From: Polyrhizophydium stewartii
Lineage: Eukaryota > Chytridiomycota > Chytridiomycetes > Rhizophydiales
Reading direction: 5' to 3'
Assembly (NCBI GenBank): GCA_027604665.1
Contig: JADGIZ010000518.1
Location: 1 to 12,440 of the forward strand
Length of the DNA: 12,440 nucleotides
The notes below the pieces were generated by a model that had not been told where the DNA came from, did no database searches, and saw nothing but the letters and a program-made list of their open reading frames with translations. Position 1 is the first letter of the stretch. Every line of letters begins with the position of its first letter. A program made the translations under genes and the position numbers. Positions 1-8,261 of this stretch are shown here, one piece after another.

Positions 1-141
1 CGTGATCGGAGACACAACACGTGGCGTCCCGTGACCGGAGACACAACACTTGACGTCCCGTGACCGGAGACACAACACTTGACGTCCCGTGATCGGAGAC
101 ACAACACGTGGCGTCCCGTGACCGGAGACACAACACGTGAT
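1..141. repeat. 29-nt direct tandem repeat array, left edge
   Basis: Four full copies of a 29-nt unit (starting at 1, 30, 59 and 88) and a fifth that decays after about 134. Each unit begins CGTGAYCGGAGACACAACAC and ends in either GTGGCGTCC or TTGACGTCC. Two variant types alternate (A, B, B, A, then A-like), which suggests unequal exchange or duplication of blocks. There are no spacers between copies, so this is a satellite or minisatellite and not a CRISPR array. The array probably continues beyond base 1. No coding potential is evident. Confidence 0.9.
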
Positions 142-207
142 ACCACGTGATTTGAGATTTGTCACGTGCGTTCACGTGATACTACGTGACAAGCCACGTG
201 TCACGTG
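18..207. promoter_or_regulatory. Cluster of eight CACGTG palindromes
   Basis: CACGTG occurs at 18, 105, 134, 144, 163, 173, 195 and 202, with a related TACGTGAC at 183. The last six copies lie within 74 bases. CACGTG is the G-box/E-box core bound by basic helix-loop-helix factors such as Cbf1 or USF-type proteins. The sequence shows the motif density directly; a regulatory role is inference. It lies beyond the 3' end of the polymerase gene and just upstream of the retroelement-like reading frame, so it could be part of a retroelement terminal region or an unrelated promoter. Confidence 0.5.
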
Positions 208-208
208 A

Positions 209-667
209 GCACACGTTGGACGAAACCACATCTTGCTTCAGGCAGTCTCAAGTATCGAGCACCAGCTGCATCCCACTCGCATTCACGTCCAGCCCGTCGA
301 GCTGAACGGAGCTACGTTTTCCAAGGTGGTCACCGAGGAGACGCCACCGCTCAACTTTGTTGCTCAAGGACAAACTCTTTCGTCATCGTTTGTGCCAATG
401 CACATCTGGAACCACAACTGCATCATCGGCTGGCCGTCGCTGCAGATGCTCAGAGCCGTGATCGACGCCGGCACCAGCACGATCCGTTTCAACGACGCTG
501 TGGCTTTCAGGACGCCTTGGGCTCGCACTGGGCGTCTGAGCACTCTCCACGCATCATTCATGTTGACTTGTTTGCCAAAACTTCGACTAATCACCGACAA
601 ATGGGTCCTTCATTCCGAAGCAATGGTAACAATTACCAATTGTAGTCAAAGCGCTCGAGCTGGCTGA
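209..667 (+). pseudogene. Probable retroelement aspartic-protease remnant
   Basis: A frame open from 209 (after a TGA at 206) to a stop near 667 has no good ATG start. Its middle part, about 255-500, reads like the second half of a retropepsin domain of LTR-retrotransposon Pol: a hydrophobic strand, then an IIGWPSL block, then a RAVIDAGTSTIRF block. This parallels the ILGxDWL...AxIDxxxxxIxF layout of Ty3/gypsy-type proteases. The catalytic DTG/DSG half, reverse transcriptase and integrase are not visible downstream, and the frame runs into the 3' end of the polymerase gene on the other strand. It is therefore at most a truncated piece. The last 50 or so residues are probably not protein-coding. 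The identification is a family resemblance read by eye. Confidence 0.35.
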
Positions 668-3600
668 CCGCCTCCTTCATGTCCTTCTGCACCTTCTTGC
701 GCATATAGAATATGGGGCAGTCTTGGGACGTGCAGATGACGTCCTGGTGAAGGCTGCCTTGGCAACGCTGGCACTCCGTCCACAGGCGCGAGAACTTGAT
801 CTCGAGCTCGTTGGCGGCATCGAGCTGCTTCTTGTGCAGCTCAGGAATACGGTCGCTACAGTTGTCGCACACTGCCACGCCTGCGCCGCAAGTCAACCCT
901 CTGGCAGCTTCGCTAGGAAGCAACTACGGTGCATACTTACCGCTGCGCTTGAGAGGCACCTTGCAGCCCAGGCATGTTGCTGTGCGGACAGCAAACTTCA
1001 TAATTCCGCCCGACGTTGGCGCGGCCACCGAGATGGTCCTTGTGTGATCGCCAGCTGCCAGACATCCGGTGTCAGCGCATTTGCAGACACACTTCACAAG
1101 CAGTCACGCATGCAGCACACCCAGCAGCGACGACGCCTTCTCGCCCAGCACTGGCTCGAAGATGCGCATCAGCGGGTTGGCCAGCTGGTTTTCGAGATAG
1201 TACTTGGTGTCAATTGGCAGGTTGTTCTCGAGCACATAGATGGGATCCTCGGCTTTCTCGTAGGCCGCAGCATCTGGCAAAGCGGCGTCAGCAAGTGCGA
1301 GCCGCCATGCTCCCACGGTTGTTACGCACCCTTTGTGCCCTTGACAATCACATACGACACGCGGTCGCCGAGCGCGGGGGCAGAGCCGGCGTCGCGCTTT
1401 CGCATGCGCTCTGCAAGCTCATTGTGTGCTTGCTTCCCGGCGTACTCTGCCTTGCCGAGCGCCTTGGAAATGACAAGCTGCGACATGTCAATCTTGTTTT
1501 GCAGCAGATCCGCAATGACGCGCTTGACATATCTGGTGATTCGCGCACGTCAGCAGGGGCTCGCGCTCGATGCGTGCAATCGCAAGCCAGCGCACTCCTC
1601 TGCCGCCTTGGGGTCGCGATCAATCAGGAGCTTGCGCAGAGACGTCTCGATCACTGTCGAAACCAAGCGGCAGCTGTCGCGACGCACCGTCTGCCGCACG
1701 AGTGACCAAGTCAACAGCAGATCGAAAAAGCGTCACGTCTGAGACCAGGACGGGCCTACCTCGATGCCCTTTGCGTCAAGCTTGTCGTGCTTCTCCGGCT
1801 TTGTCCAATACAGCCCGGCATAGCGCTTTTTGTTGATCAGCAGGTACGGAAAGTAGACCTTCTCAAAGTCGAGATTGATGGGACGCTCAAAGTGGCTTGT
1901 CACGTATCCAGCGGCCTCGCGGCCTATGCTCACGACGCGCTTTAGCACTCTGACGGGTGCGGCCGGGCACGCGGAGCGCACGCACCAAGTTCCATGGCCT
2001 CCTCGACCGTGGCAACGCCAAACTTGACCATCACCGAGTCCGTGTCGCCGTAGATGACATGCGCGTCATGCTTGTACCCATTGGCAACCTTGAACCGCTC
2101 TTCGACCAGCTTCAGGGACAGAATCAGCCGCCGCTTTTCGTGCGTCAAGTCGTCCACAAGTGACAACAAGCATACCTGCTTTGTGCGCTCAATCATAACA
2201 CGGCCATACGCAGTGACGCTGGACGAGATGGCAAGCAGTGGCAGCTTGCCGATTGTGGCGCCCGTGAATCCATACACCGAGTTGGCGCTGATCTGCGCGA
2301 CGAAACAAGCGTGGTCAGCGAGCCGGCCAGCTCGCGGCCGGATGTCGCACACATGCCTTGAGCGCGAGCTGCCGTCCGTCAAGCACAGCACGCTTGAATG
2401 GATCCTCCTCTTTCTTGAGGTCGTTCTTGGCTCGCTTGCGGGCAGCGATCAGGTCCTCGAGAATTGTCGGCAGCAAGCCCTTGCGAACGCTTGGTTTGAC
2501 GAAAATGTCTGATATGCGCGTGTGAGCACCAAGAAGCAAGCAGGATTTGTCAAGCTGCCGCATTTTACCATTGTTCGGCGTGCGTTTGAAGTCTCGGTCC
2601 TCGACAAGACCGAGGCGCGCCGCCATCTCGTTGTTCGCAATATAGGTGGAGTAGCACAGGTTGTGCGCCATCATGATCGACGGATACAGCGACGTGAAGT
2701 CGAGGGTCGCAATCGGAACCTGGTAAAAGCCCTTTTGAGGCTCAATCACGGTTGCGCCCTCGTATTGGTCCTCGGAGCCTGCATGCATCCAGTGTCAGGT
2801 AAGAGGCGGGTGATTGGCTGCCTCGCGAGTGGGACACTCACCCTCCACCTCAAGAGCAGGAATCAGTAGATTCTCCGTCGCCGCCTTGCGGTACAGCTGC
2901 GAGATAACCTTGATTTGCTGGCCGCGGGTCAAGATGTAATTGAACGGCACGCCCGTCACGCGTGCCATTTCAATGTAGTTGATGACGCACATGAGCTTGT
3001 CAAGCAGGCGCTGCGGCAGGTACGCGTCCTTCAAGCAGTAGACGGCGAGGCGCCGGCGCGTCTCGTCGTTTCCGTTTTGCAGATCAGTGATGATCGAGTG
3101 GTGCACATCTTCCTTCTGCTCGCCTGGAACGCCTGCATCAGCCTGCAGCGGACACTGGAGCTTCGAACGGGCAAGCGTATCACTTACCTAGAAAGTGCGC
3201 GCACACCGAATTGAGCGTGTAAGAACGCAGCTTGTAGTCGCGCTGCATGATGTGGAGCATGTCCAGCTGCAGGCGGCCCTCGAGGTTGATGGCCTTGGTG
3301 TCGCGCGTGCCATATGCCTTGGACGAGAACCGCGTGTCCTTGGCCTTTGTTTTTGAGTCTGCGTCGCAGGCCTGGCGTCAGGATGGAGAGCAAGCAGCGG
3401 GTGGCTGCCGCGTCGAGCTTACCGCTGATGCGCCCGAGCAGCGCAAAGTCGTCGAGCTGCAGCGCCTCGGCGCGGTCCAGCAGGTACGGAAAATCGAATC
3501 CGTTGATGTTGTAGCCAATGATGATATCGGGATCGACCTCGCGCACAAACTGGCTCCAAGCCCGGAGCATCTCGCTCTCCGTCTGGTGCGAGAGCACGTG

Positions 3601-5254
3601 CGTGCCGACAATGTGTGCGCAGGTGCCGAGAGTAAACACATTGCGGATAAAGGGCTTGGACTCGCCTGCGGGAGGTTTGTCAGCCGGCGACATGCATCGA
3701 CGAGCGAGTGGTGCATTGGTACCCTGCACAGTGACCATGTTGGCGATCTGGATGACGGGATCAACCTGCGCCTCCGGAAACACGCCCTTTCGCCCCGCAC
3801 ACTCGATGTCGAAGCTGAGGATCCGCAGCGGCGCAATCTTTGACCAGTCGCCTTCCGGCTGGTGAGCTTCGATGCTCTGAAAGTTTGCGTCAATCTCGAT
3901 CTGGCATGTCGAGAGGCGCTCGTCGGGCTGGCGCAGCTTGTACGAGCCAGCCGGAAGTCCGACCCAGCTGGCGCCTTGGATCTGGCGGCTTGTCAGCACA
4001 GCGAGGCATGCCACATGGCCCACCGCACGGAACGCTCGTCGACACCAACCTTTGTGTCGATCATGAAGCGTAGCGGGAAGGGGATGTTGCTCTCAAAGGT
4101 CAGATCGATGCGCACGATGCCGAGTCCAGGGACGTTGATGCCGTCCTTCAAGGTCCGTGCCAAGTCGTCAAGGTTCGCAGCAGGTGCAGCAAGATAGCAA
4201 GCAAGCCATGCACAGGGCAGGGCAAGGGTGCATCCAAGGCAGAGAAAAGGATATTCTTTGCGGCGGCGATGAAGGCCTGCATCCGCACATCGATGCGCAG
4301 GAAGAGGGCGAGTCCGCGCTGGAAGCCATATATGGACGAGCGCTGCACCAAGTGCACATCAACGATCGCGGGGCCATTGTTCGAGTGCTGGCGGTTGACG
4401 TTGGCCCGGGTCGCGCTCTGCGGTGCATCAGACGCCTCGTCAGCGACAGCGCACGCCTTGCGGCTGCGATCCACGGCGTCCTCACATCGAGGACTCGAGT
4501 GAAGGACGCCTTGTGCTCGGGCCGGAAACCTTCAGGCGCGGCAACGTAGAAGTAAGGGAAGAAGCCGTGCACATGGCACACGACGCTGTGTCCTCCCTGG
4601 CAGCCGTGTCGCACCACCGGATTGCGAGCGTGCGTGAGGGCGTGAGTTGGAGGGCATTGCGGGCGGTGCCTGGTCGTCACGGCGCGCACACCTCGGTCAG
4701 GCCAAACATGCGCAGCTGGCTGGCCTCGTGGACCTGGTGCTGGTTGAGAACCAGGCTGTCTGGGGTCTTGGCGATGCACTCGTCGATGTCGAGCTGCTGG
4801 AAGACTGCGCAGCGGTGAGTGCCCGGCCAGCGGGCCGTGGTGGTTCGCCCAGAACGCACCGATATCGTCGCGGCTGGGATCGATGGGCGCCAGGGGTGGG
4901 CGCTGCCAGGACTTGCGGAAGTCGACGGCTGGGGTGGCGACGCAGATGCGGGCCCGATCGAGCAAGGCACCCCAGTCGCCAAACGCAGTCAGCCGGGTGC
5001 CCAGCGCCGAGGCCGGGCTGGGCCGCGCCGTGTCCGGACAGAAGAATGTCCGAGCATGGATGGCGGCTCTGCTCACCCTGCGGGGCGTGGCCGTGAAGAT
5101 GCTCGAGCTGCTCCTCGAACGCCGAGCGCACCTCCAGCGTGCGCGCACGCTTGGAGCGCTGGGACTGCGAGGGCAGAGTCTCCTGCGACCGCGGGGCCTC
5201 CTGCGACGGCTCGGGCCGCTTCACCGCGGCGGATTCCTGCGACATGGTTGTCAT
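633..5254 (-). CDS. POL3: DNA polymerase delta catalytic subunit
   Basis: Leading candidate for the replicative B-family polymerase and 3'-5' proofreading exonuclease of nuclear lagging-strand synthesis. Exons (minus): 5254-5077, 4928-4860, 4804-4692, 4596-4486, 4417-4255, 4156-4050, 3981-3723, 3665-3423, 3358-3188, 3123-2842, 2778-2569, 2508-2357, 2292-2176, 2109-1986, 1923-1760, 1690-1596, 1532-1330, 1273-1121, 1054-941, 880-633; 3276 nt, 1091 aa, normal for the family. Visible motifs: Exo I FDIEC (D305, E307), Exo II D391, Exo III D504, motif A DFTSLYPS (D592), motif [13 protein letters not shown], motif C YGDTDS (D747, D749). CysA is C999/1002/1014/1017; CysB is C1046/1049/1059/1064, the 4Fe-4S site. 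All catalytic residues are present. ATGs at 5269, 5254 and 5245 are in frame; 5254 has A at -3. Intron 5 looks AT-AC (U12 type) and intron 12 is GC-AG. The least certain join is exon 1 to exon 2. Confidence 0.96.
2293..2356 (-). other. GC-AG intron in POL3 (intron 12)
   Basis: The exon ends AAG at 2357 and the intron starts GCATGT, not GT. It ends CGCGCAG at 2293 and has a CTGAC branch-like site. Excision gives LALK joined to [11 protein letters not shown], the invariant motif B (Kx6-7YG) of family B polymerases, so the join is fixed by conservation. A nearby GT (2352) would add residues inside an invariant block. GC-AG introns with an AAG|GC context are a known minor class handled by the major spliceosome. 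It is 64 nt long, typical of this window. Confidence 0.85.
4157..4254 (-). other. Probable U12-type AT-AC intron (POL3 intron 5)
   Basis: On the minus strand the intron starts ATATCCTTTT at 4254 and ends CAC at 4157. A branch-like AACCTTGAC spans 4175-4167, with its A at 4168, 11 nt from the 3' end. This matches the minor-spliceosome donor (RTATCCTTT), branch (CCTTRAC core) and AC acceptor. Removing 98 nt joins phase-1 exons to give [19 protein letters not shown]. This keeps spacing and character with the conserved Pol delta segment, in which a basic residue, two hydrophobics and a Gly follow. No GT-AG pair reproduces that segment. The competing GT-AG reading (4213-4146) keeps the frame but replaces the conserved residues with unrelated ones. 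Confidence 0.75.
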
Positions 5255-5265
5255 TTTGGGAAACT

Positions 5266-6651
5266 TCATTTGGCAGGCCCCTTTGCCCTTGGGCGGGCTC
5301 TGGGTCTGGCCGCGGGCCGAGCCTTGGCCTTGAGCGCAGCTTTTCGAGAAGGAGGGGTGTGGGCACCGGACATGGCGCCGTCCTCGGCAGCGTCTGCCAG
5401 CCAAATGGCTCCAAGCAAGTCGGCTTCGGTGCCCTGAATCTGGCACTCGGCCAGGATGCGCCGAGATCGAGCCCTCGCCGCGTCGTCGGCGGCATCGCTT
5501 GATGCCCGTTTGGCGGCCGGCTGCTCTGTCTTGACGTCCTGCGGCAAGAGCTCGCAGTCGATCTGCTTCAGCTGCTGCTGGGCATCCGAGGGTGCCGATC
5601 CTTGCTCCGCTTGCGGCTGTCTCAAGCCCTCGGCGGCCGAGCGGACGTTTTGAAGAACATGGGCGATATCTTGGCATGCGCCGCCGACCTGGGCAGCCAT
5701 TGCGTCGCATGCGGCAGCCAAAACAGGCTGGATTTGGGATGCCACTGGGTCCGGGGCCGCGTTATCTCCGACATCCGTCTGGGCAGGGGCGGCGCTGGCG
5801 CTGCTCTTACCGGCATCGTCGATCATGCGGCGGATCGAGGCGGCATCAGCCGCCGTAGCAAGTGCCTCTCTCTGCGCCTGCATGTCCAGGCGCACTCTGT
5901 CGAGTTCATCGACAGTTTTTCTGAGACTACGAAGGGTGGATTCGAGGAGACAGTCGAGATTGCGCTTCAAGGCCGCCGTTGGCGGATTCACAGCAGCGCG
6001 ACTGTCCGGTGTGATGCAGTTCTGTGAAGCAGCGGCCGAAACCGACGACAAGGAGACTGACGGAGTCGCTGCTGCAGCGCAAGCGACAGTATGCGCGACG
6101 GCAGGCGGCTCTGTTCGGTGCGGTCCCGACCAGTCGCCCGGAAAGATGCTTGGCGATGGCGCAACGAGTGCCTGAGCGACTCGCGCAGCTGGCTTGGTGA
6201 TGTAGCGTAGCACCAGCTCGTGTGCGGTCGTGGCAGCTCTGGTGTCGTGGGAATCCGGCACACGCTGCGGCTCTGAGCGATGCTCGTCCGGTGCATGCGC
6301 TGCTCCGCGGCCTGCTTCTCCCTGGGTGCACAGCGGCGACGATGTCTGGGAGGAGAGTGTCCCCGATGCTCCAACCTGCTCAAGCGACGCAGCAGGCAGA
6401 GACACCCGCATCCGCCCCGCGTGCTGCAGGCCGTTTTCCTCGCAGGCGAGTGCGGCGACAAGCGAGCTTGAACTCGTGAGCGCAGAGGCGGGAGCCTGGC
6501 TCGCGCCGAGCATGCACAGCATCCGCGTCTCGCGCTCCAGCTCCAACTCCGGCTCCGGCTCCGGCCGCGGCTCCGGGGAGGGCGAGGGCGAGGGCGAGGG
6601 CGAGAGGGTGGGCGAGCTAGGCGAGATGAGTGATCGGCCGGCCGCGGCCAT
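5266..6651 (-). CDS. Uncharacterised coiled-coil, low-complexity protein
   Basis: I do not recognise a family. The frame encodes 461 aa from ATG 6651 (MAAAGRSL) to TGA 5266. Residues about 11-40 are Ser-Pro then Glu-Pro/Glu-Leu dipeptide repeats. Residues 60-225 are Ser/Ala/Pro-rich and probably disordered. Residues about 226-275 are leucine- and charge-patterned (LKRNLDCLLESTL, VDELDRVRLDMQAQREAL) and look like a coiled coil. Residues 395-425 form an amphipathic stretch ending LLGAIWLADAAEDGA. The C-terminus (436-461) is very basic, rich in Lys/Arg/Pro/Ala, consistent with nuclear localisation or DNA binding. The open frame continues upstream of 6651, but only antisense to the epimerase exons, so 6651 is the first sensible Met. 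An in-frame 66-nt intron (5810-5745) may remove about 22 residues. Its stop lies 11 nt before the chosen polymerase ATG. Confidence 0.6.
   Translation of the reverse strand: MAAAGRSLISPSSPTLSPSPSPSPSPEPRPEPEPELELERETRMLCMLGASQAPASALTSSSSLVAALACEENGLQHAGRMRVSLPAASLEQVGASGTLSSQTSSPLCTQGEAGRGAAHAPDEHRSEPQRVPDSHDTRAATTAHELVLRYITKPAARVAQALVAPSPSIFPGDWSGPHRTEPPAVAHTVACAAAATPSVSLSSVSAAASQNCITPDSRAAVNPPTAALKRNLDCLLESTLRSLRKTVDELDRVRLDMQAQREALATAADAASIRRMIDDAGKSSASAAPAQTDVGDNAAPDPVASQIQPVLAAACDAMAAQVGGACQDIAHVLQNVRSAAEGLRQPQAEQGSAPSDAQQQLKQIDCELLPQDVKTEQPAAKRASSDAADDAARARSRRILAECQIQGTEADLLGAIWLADAAEDGAMSGAHTPPSRKAALKAKARPAARPRARPRAKGPAK
5745..5810 (-). other. Possible in-frame 66-nt intron in the unknown gene
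   Basis: The donor is G|GTAAGAGC at 5810 and the acceptor GACCCAG at 5745. Length 66 is typical of introns here and divisible by three, and there is no stop inside, so both retained and spliced forms stay open. The branch site is weak (GATAAC-like, no CTGAC), which lowers confidence. Splicing would delete about residues 281-302, just after the coiled coil. Confidence 0.45.
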
Positions 6652-6831
6652 CGTGCGCAAGGCGCGAGACAAGCGCCGCGCGGGCCTTTTGGCCTTGCGG
6701 GCGTGGCCGGGGAGACAGCGATGCAAGCCGGATCCGGCGCGTCGACATGTCCGCCGCCACACCCGAACCCGCGCGCCGCCGCCCAACTCACCCGCAATCC
6801 CGCTCACCGCACACGCCCAGCAAGCAGCCCC
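6652..6831. promoter_or_regulatory. Divergent intergenic region (shared promoter)
   Basis: These 180 nt separate the start of the unknown minus-strand gene from the start of the epimerase on the plus strand. Both 5' UTRs and promoters must fit here if the starts are right. It is GC-rich, with a C-rich, A/C-biased stretch just before ATG 6832, as often seen in leaders. I see no clear TATA box. A bidirectional promoter is inferred from the layout only. Confidence 0.45.
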
Positions 6832-8127
6832 ATGCCCGTCGACGTCCAGTCTGACCGCGTTGTCATCACCCACGGCGAGTCCGTGGCCGAGGTGCTCCTC
6901 TGGGGTGCCACGGTCACCTCGTGGAAATATAAGGGCATCGAGCGCCTCTTCGTCAGGTGGGCCTCGACGCCCGCAGGCCGACGCTCCGTGGGCATGAGCG
7001 TGCTCGCTGACTCGGACCGACCCTGGCGCTGCATCTAGCTCCAAGGCTGTCCTCGACGGCACAAAGGCCGTCCGCGGCGGCATGTGAGTCTCGCGGCCGT
7101 CGGCCTGATCCGCCGTTTGCCCGCTGCTGACGGCCGTCGGGTCTCCTCCCCCCGCCACCTCCCGGACAGCCCGCTGGTGTTCCCGCAGTTCGGCCCCGGC
7201 CCGCTGCCGCAGCACGGCTTTGCCCGCGTGTCCAAGTGGACCTGGGGCGGCCTGTCGGTCGAGAACGCCAGCGAGACCCGCGTCGAGTTCTGTGGGTGCT
7301 CCCGGAGGTGTGATCTCGCAAGTCCGGCCGCTGACGCCACCACCGCCCCCCAGCCCTGCTGCCCGAGGCGATCCCGGCGTCCCAGAAGGCGATCTGGCCG
7401 CACGGTGAGCGCAAGCGTGCGCCTGCGTGCGCTGCCCGGCCCAGCGCCCGCTGACGGGGTGGATCGTCACGGGCGCCATGCGCACCCAGACTTCCGCCTG
7501 GTCTACACGGTCGCCCTCTTTGGCTCGTCGCTCCAGACGACCCTGCGCGTGCGCAACCTGGGCACGGCGCCGTTCGAGTTCACGTCGCTGCTGCACACCT
7601 ACCTGCGCATCAAGGACATTGACCACGCCGGCGTCGTGGGCCTGACGGGCTACCCATTTGCCGACAAGGTCACGGAGACGCGCACCGAGTCGGAGCCTCG
7701 CCTGAGCGTGCGCGTTGCCTCCGAGGTCGACCGCATCTACCAGCGCGTCAAGAACGACCACATCACCGTCGAGGGCACGGGTGTCGGCGGCGGCGCCATT
7801 GTCATCCACAAGTCGGGCTTTGACGACGTTGGTGAGTGCGCTCTGGGGAACATTGCTGGTTGTCGGCACGAATCTGACGATGCGCGCCGCAGTCGTGTGG
7901 AACCCGTGGGTCGACAAGGCCAAGGGAATGAGCGACTTTGGCGACGAAGAGGTGAGGTGGTCCTGTGTCCAGGCCGTGCCGCGGCAGCCGGGATGTGTGC
8001 GATCGTCGCTGACGGCCCCTCGCAGTTCAAGGAGATGATCTGCGTCGAGGTCGGCAATGTCTCGACGCCGCGCAAGCTCGGCCCCAACGAGACGTGGGAG
8101 GCCGGCCAGGTCATTGTTGCCGTCTGA
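6832..8127 (+). CDS. Glucose-6-phosphate 1-epimerase (aldose 1-epimerase-like)
   Basis: Likely cytosolic enzyme interconverting alpha- and beta-hexose 6-phosphates, of the YMR099C/HxcO-like branch of the galactose mutarotase fold. Exons: 6832-6956, 7039-7083, 7170-7291, 7354-7404, 7490-7831, 7893-7951, 8026-8127; 846 nt, 281 aa, slightly shorter than the roughly 300 aa yeast protein. Conserved blocks in order: YGAT-like WGATVTSW, VRGGIPLVFPQFG (phosphate-binding Arg about 54), LPQHGFAR (His72, Arg76), LLHTYLRI (His150), VVWNPW and ICVEVGNV (Glu256, the expected catalytic base). All six introns are GT-AG of 61-86 nt with matching phases. The start is the first ATG before the conserved strand (MPVDVQSDRV). 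No signal peptide or membrane segment is seen. DRAP1 follows on the same strand after 134 nt. Confidence 0.93.
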
Positions 8128-8261
8128 ATGAACACTGCAGCTCTCTCTGTCCATCGTGGCCGCGGACTGGGCCACAGCGAGGCGGGCGCCGTCGTCCGCC
8201 GGTCCTTGTCGGCGAGGGCCAAAATCCAAAGTTTGCCTTTGAGTTTCTCGCCCACGTCGAC

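Noticed and set aside
1..141. CRISPR array
   Set aside because: The 29-nt units follow each other directly with no unique spacers, and the surroundings are eukaryotic.
723..1742. A 339-aa plus-strand frame over the polymerase C-terminal exons
   Set aside because: It runs antisense through coding exons and introns of Pol delta and shows no family features.
4148..4260. Frameshift or assembly error in the polymerase gene
   Set aside because: The break is explained exactly by a 98-nt AT-AC intron with consensus U12 signals, so no base error is needed.
4929..5076. An extra coding exon inside polymerase intron 1
   Set aside because: One frame stays open (ending [19 protein letters not shown]), but no GT-AG pair joins it to exon 1 in phase. 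The single 148-nt intron gives matching phases, though a cDNA could change this.
6230..6997. A 255-aa plus-strand frame with Gly-Glu and Ser-Gly repeats
   Set aside because: It is antisense to the SP/EP repeats of the unknown minus gene and runs into epimerase exon 1 in the wrong frame.
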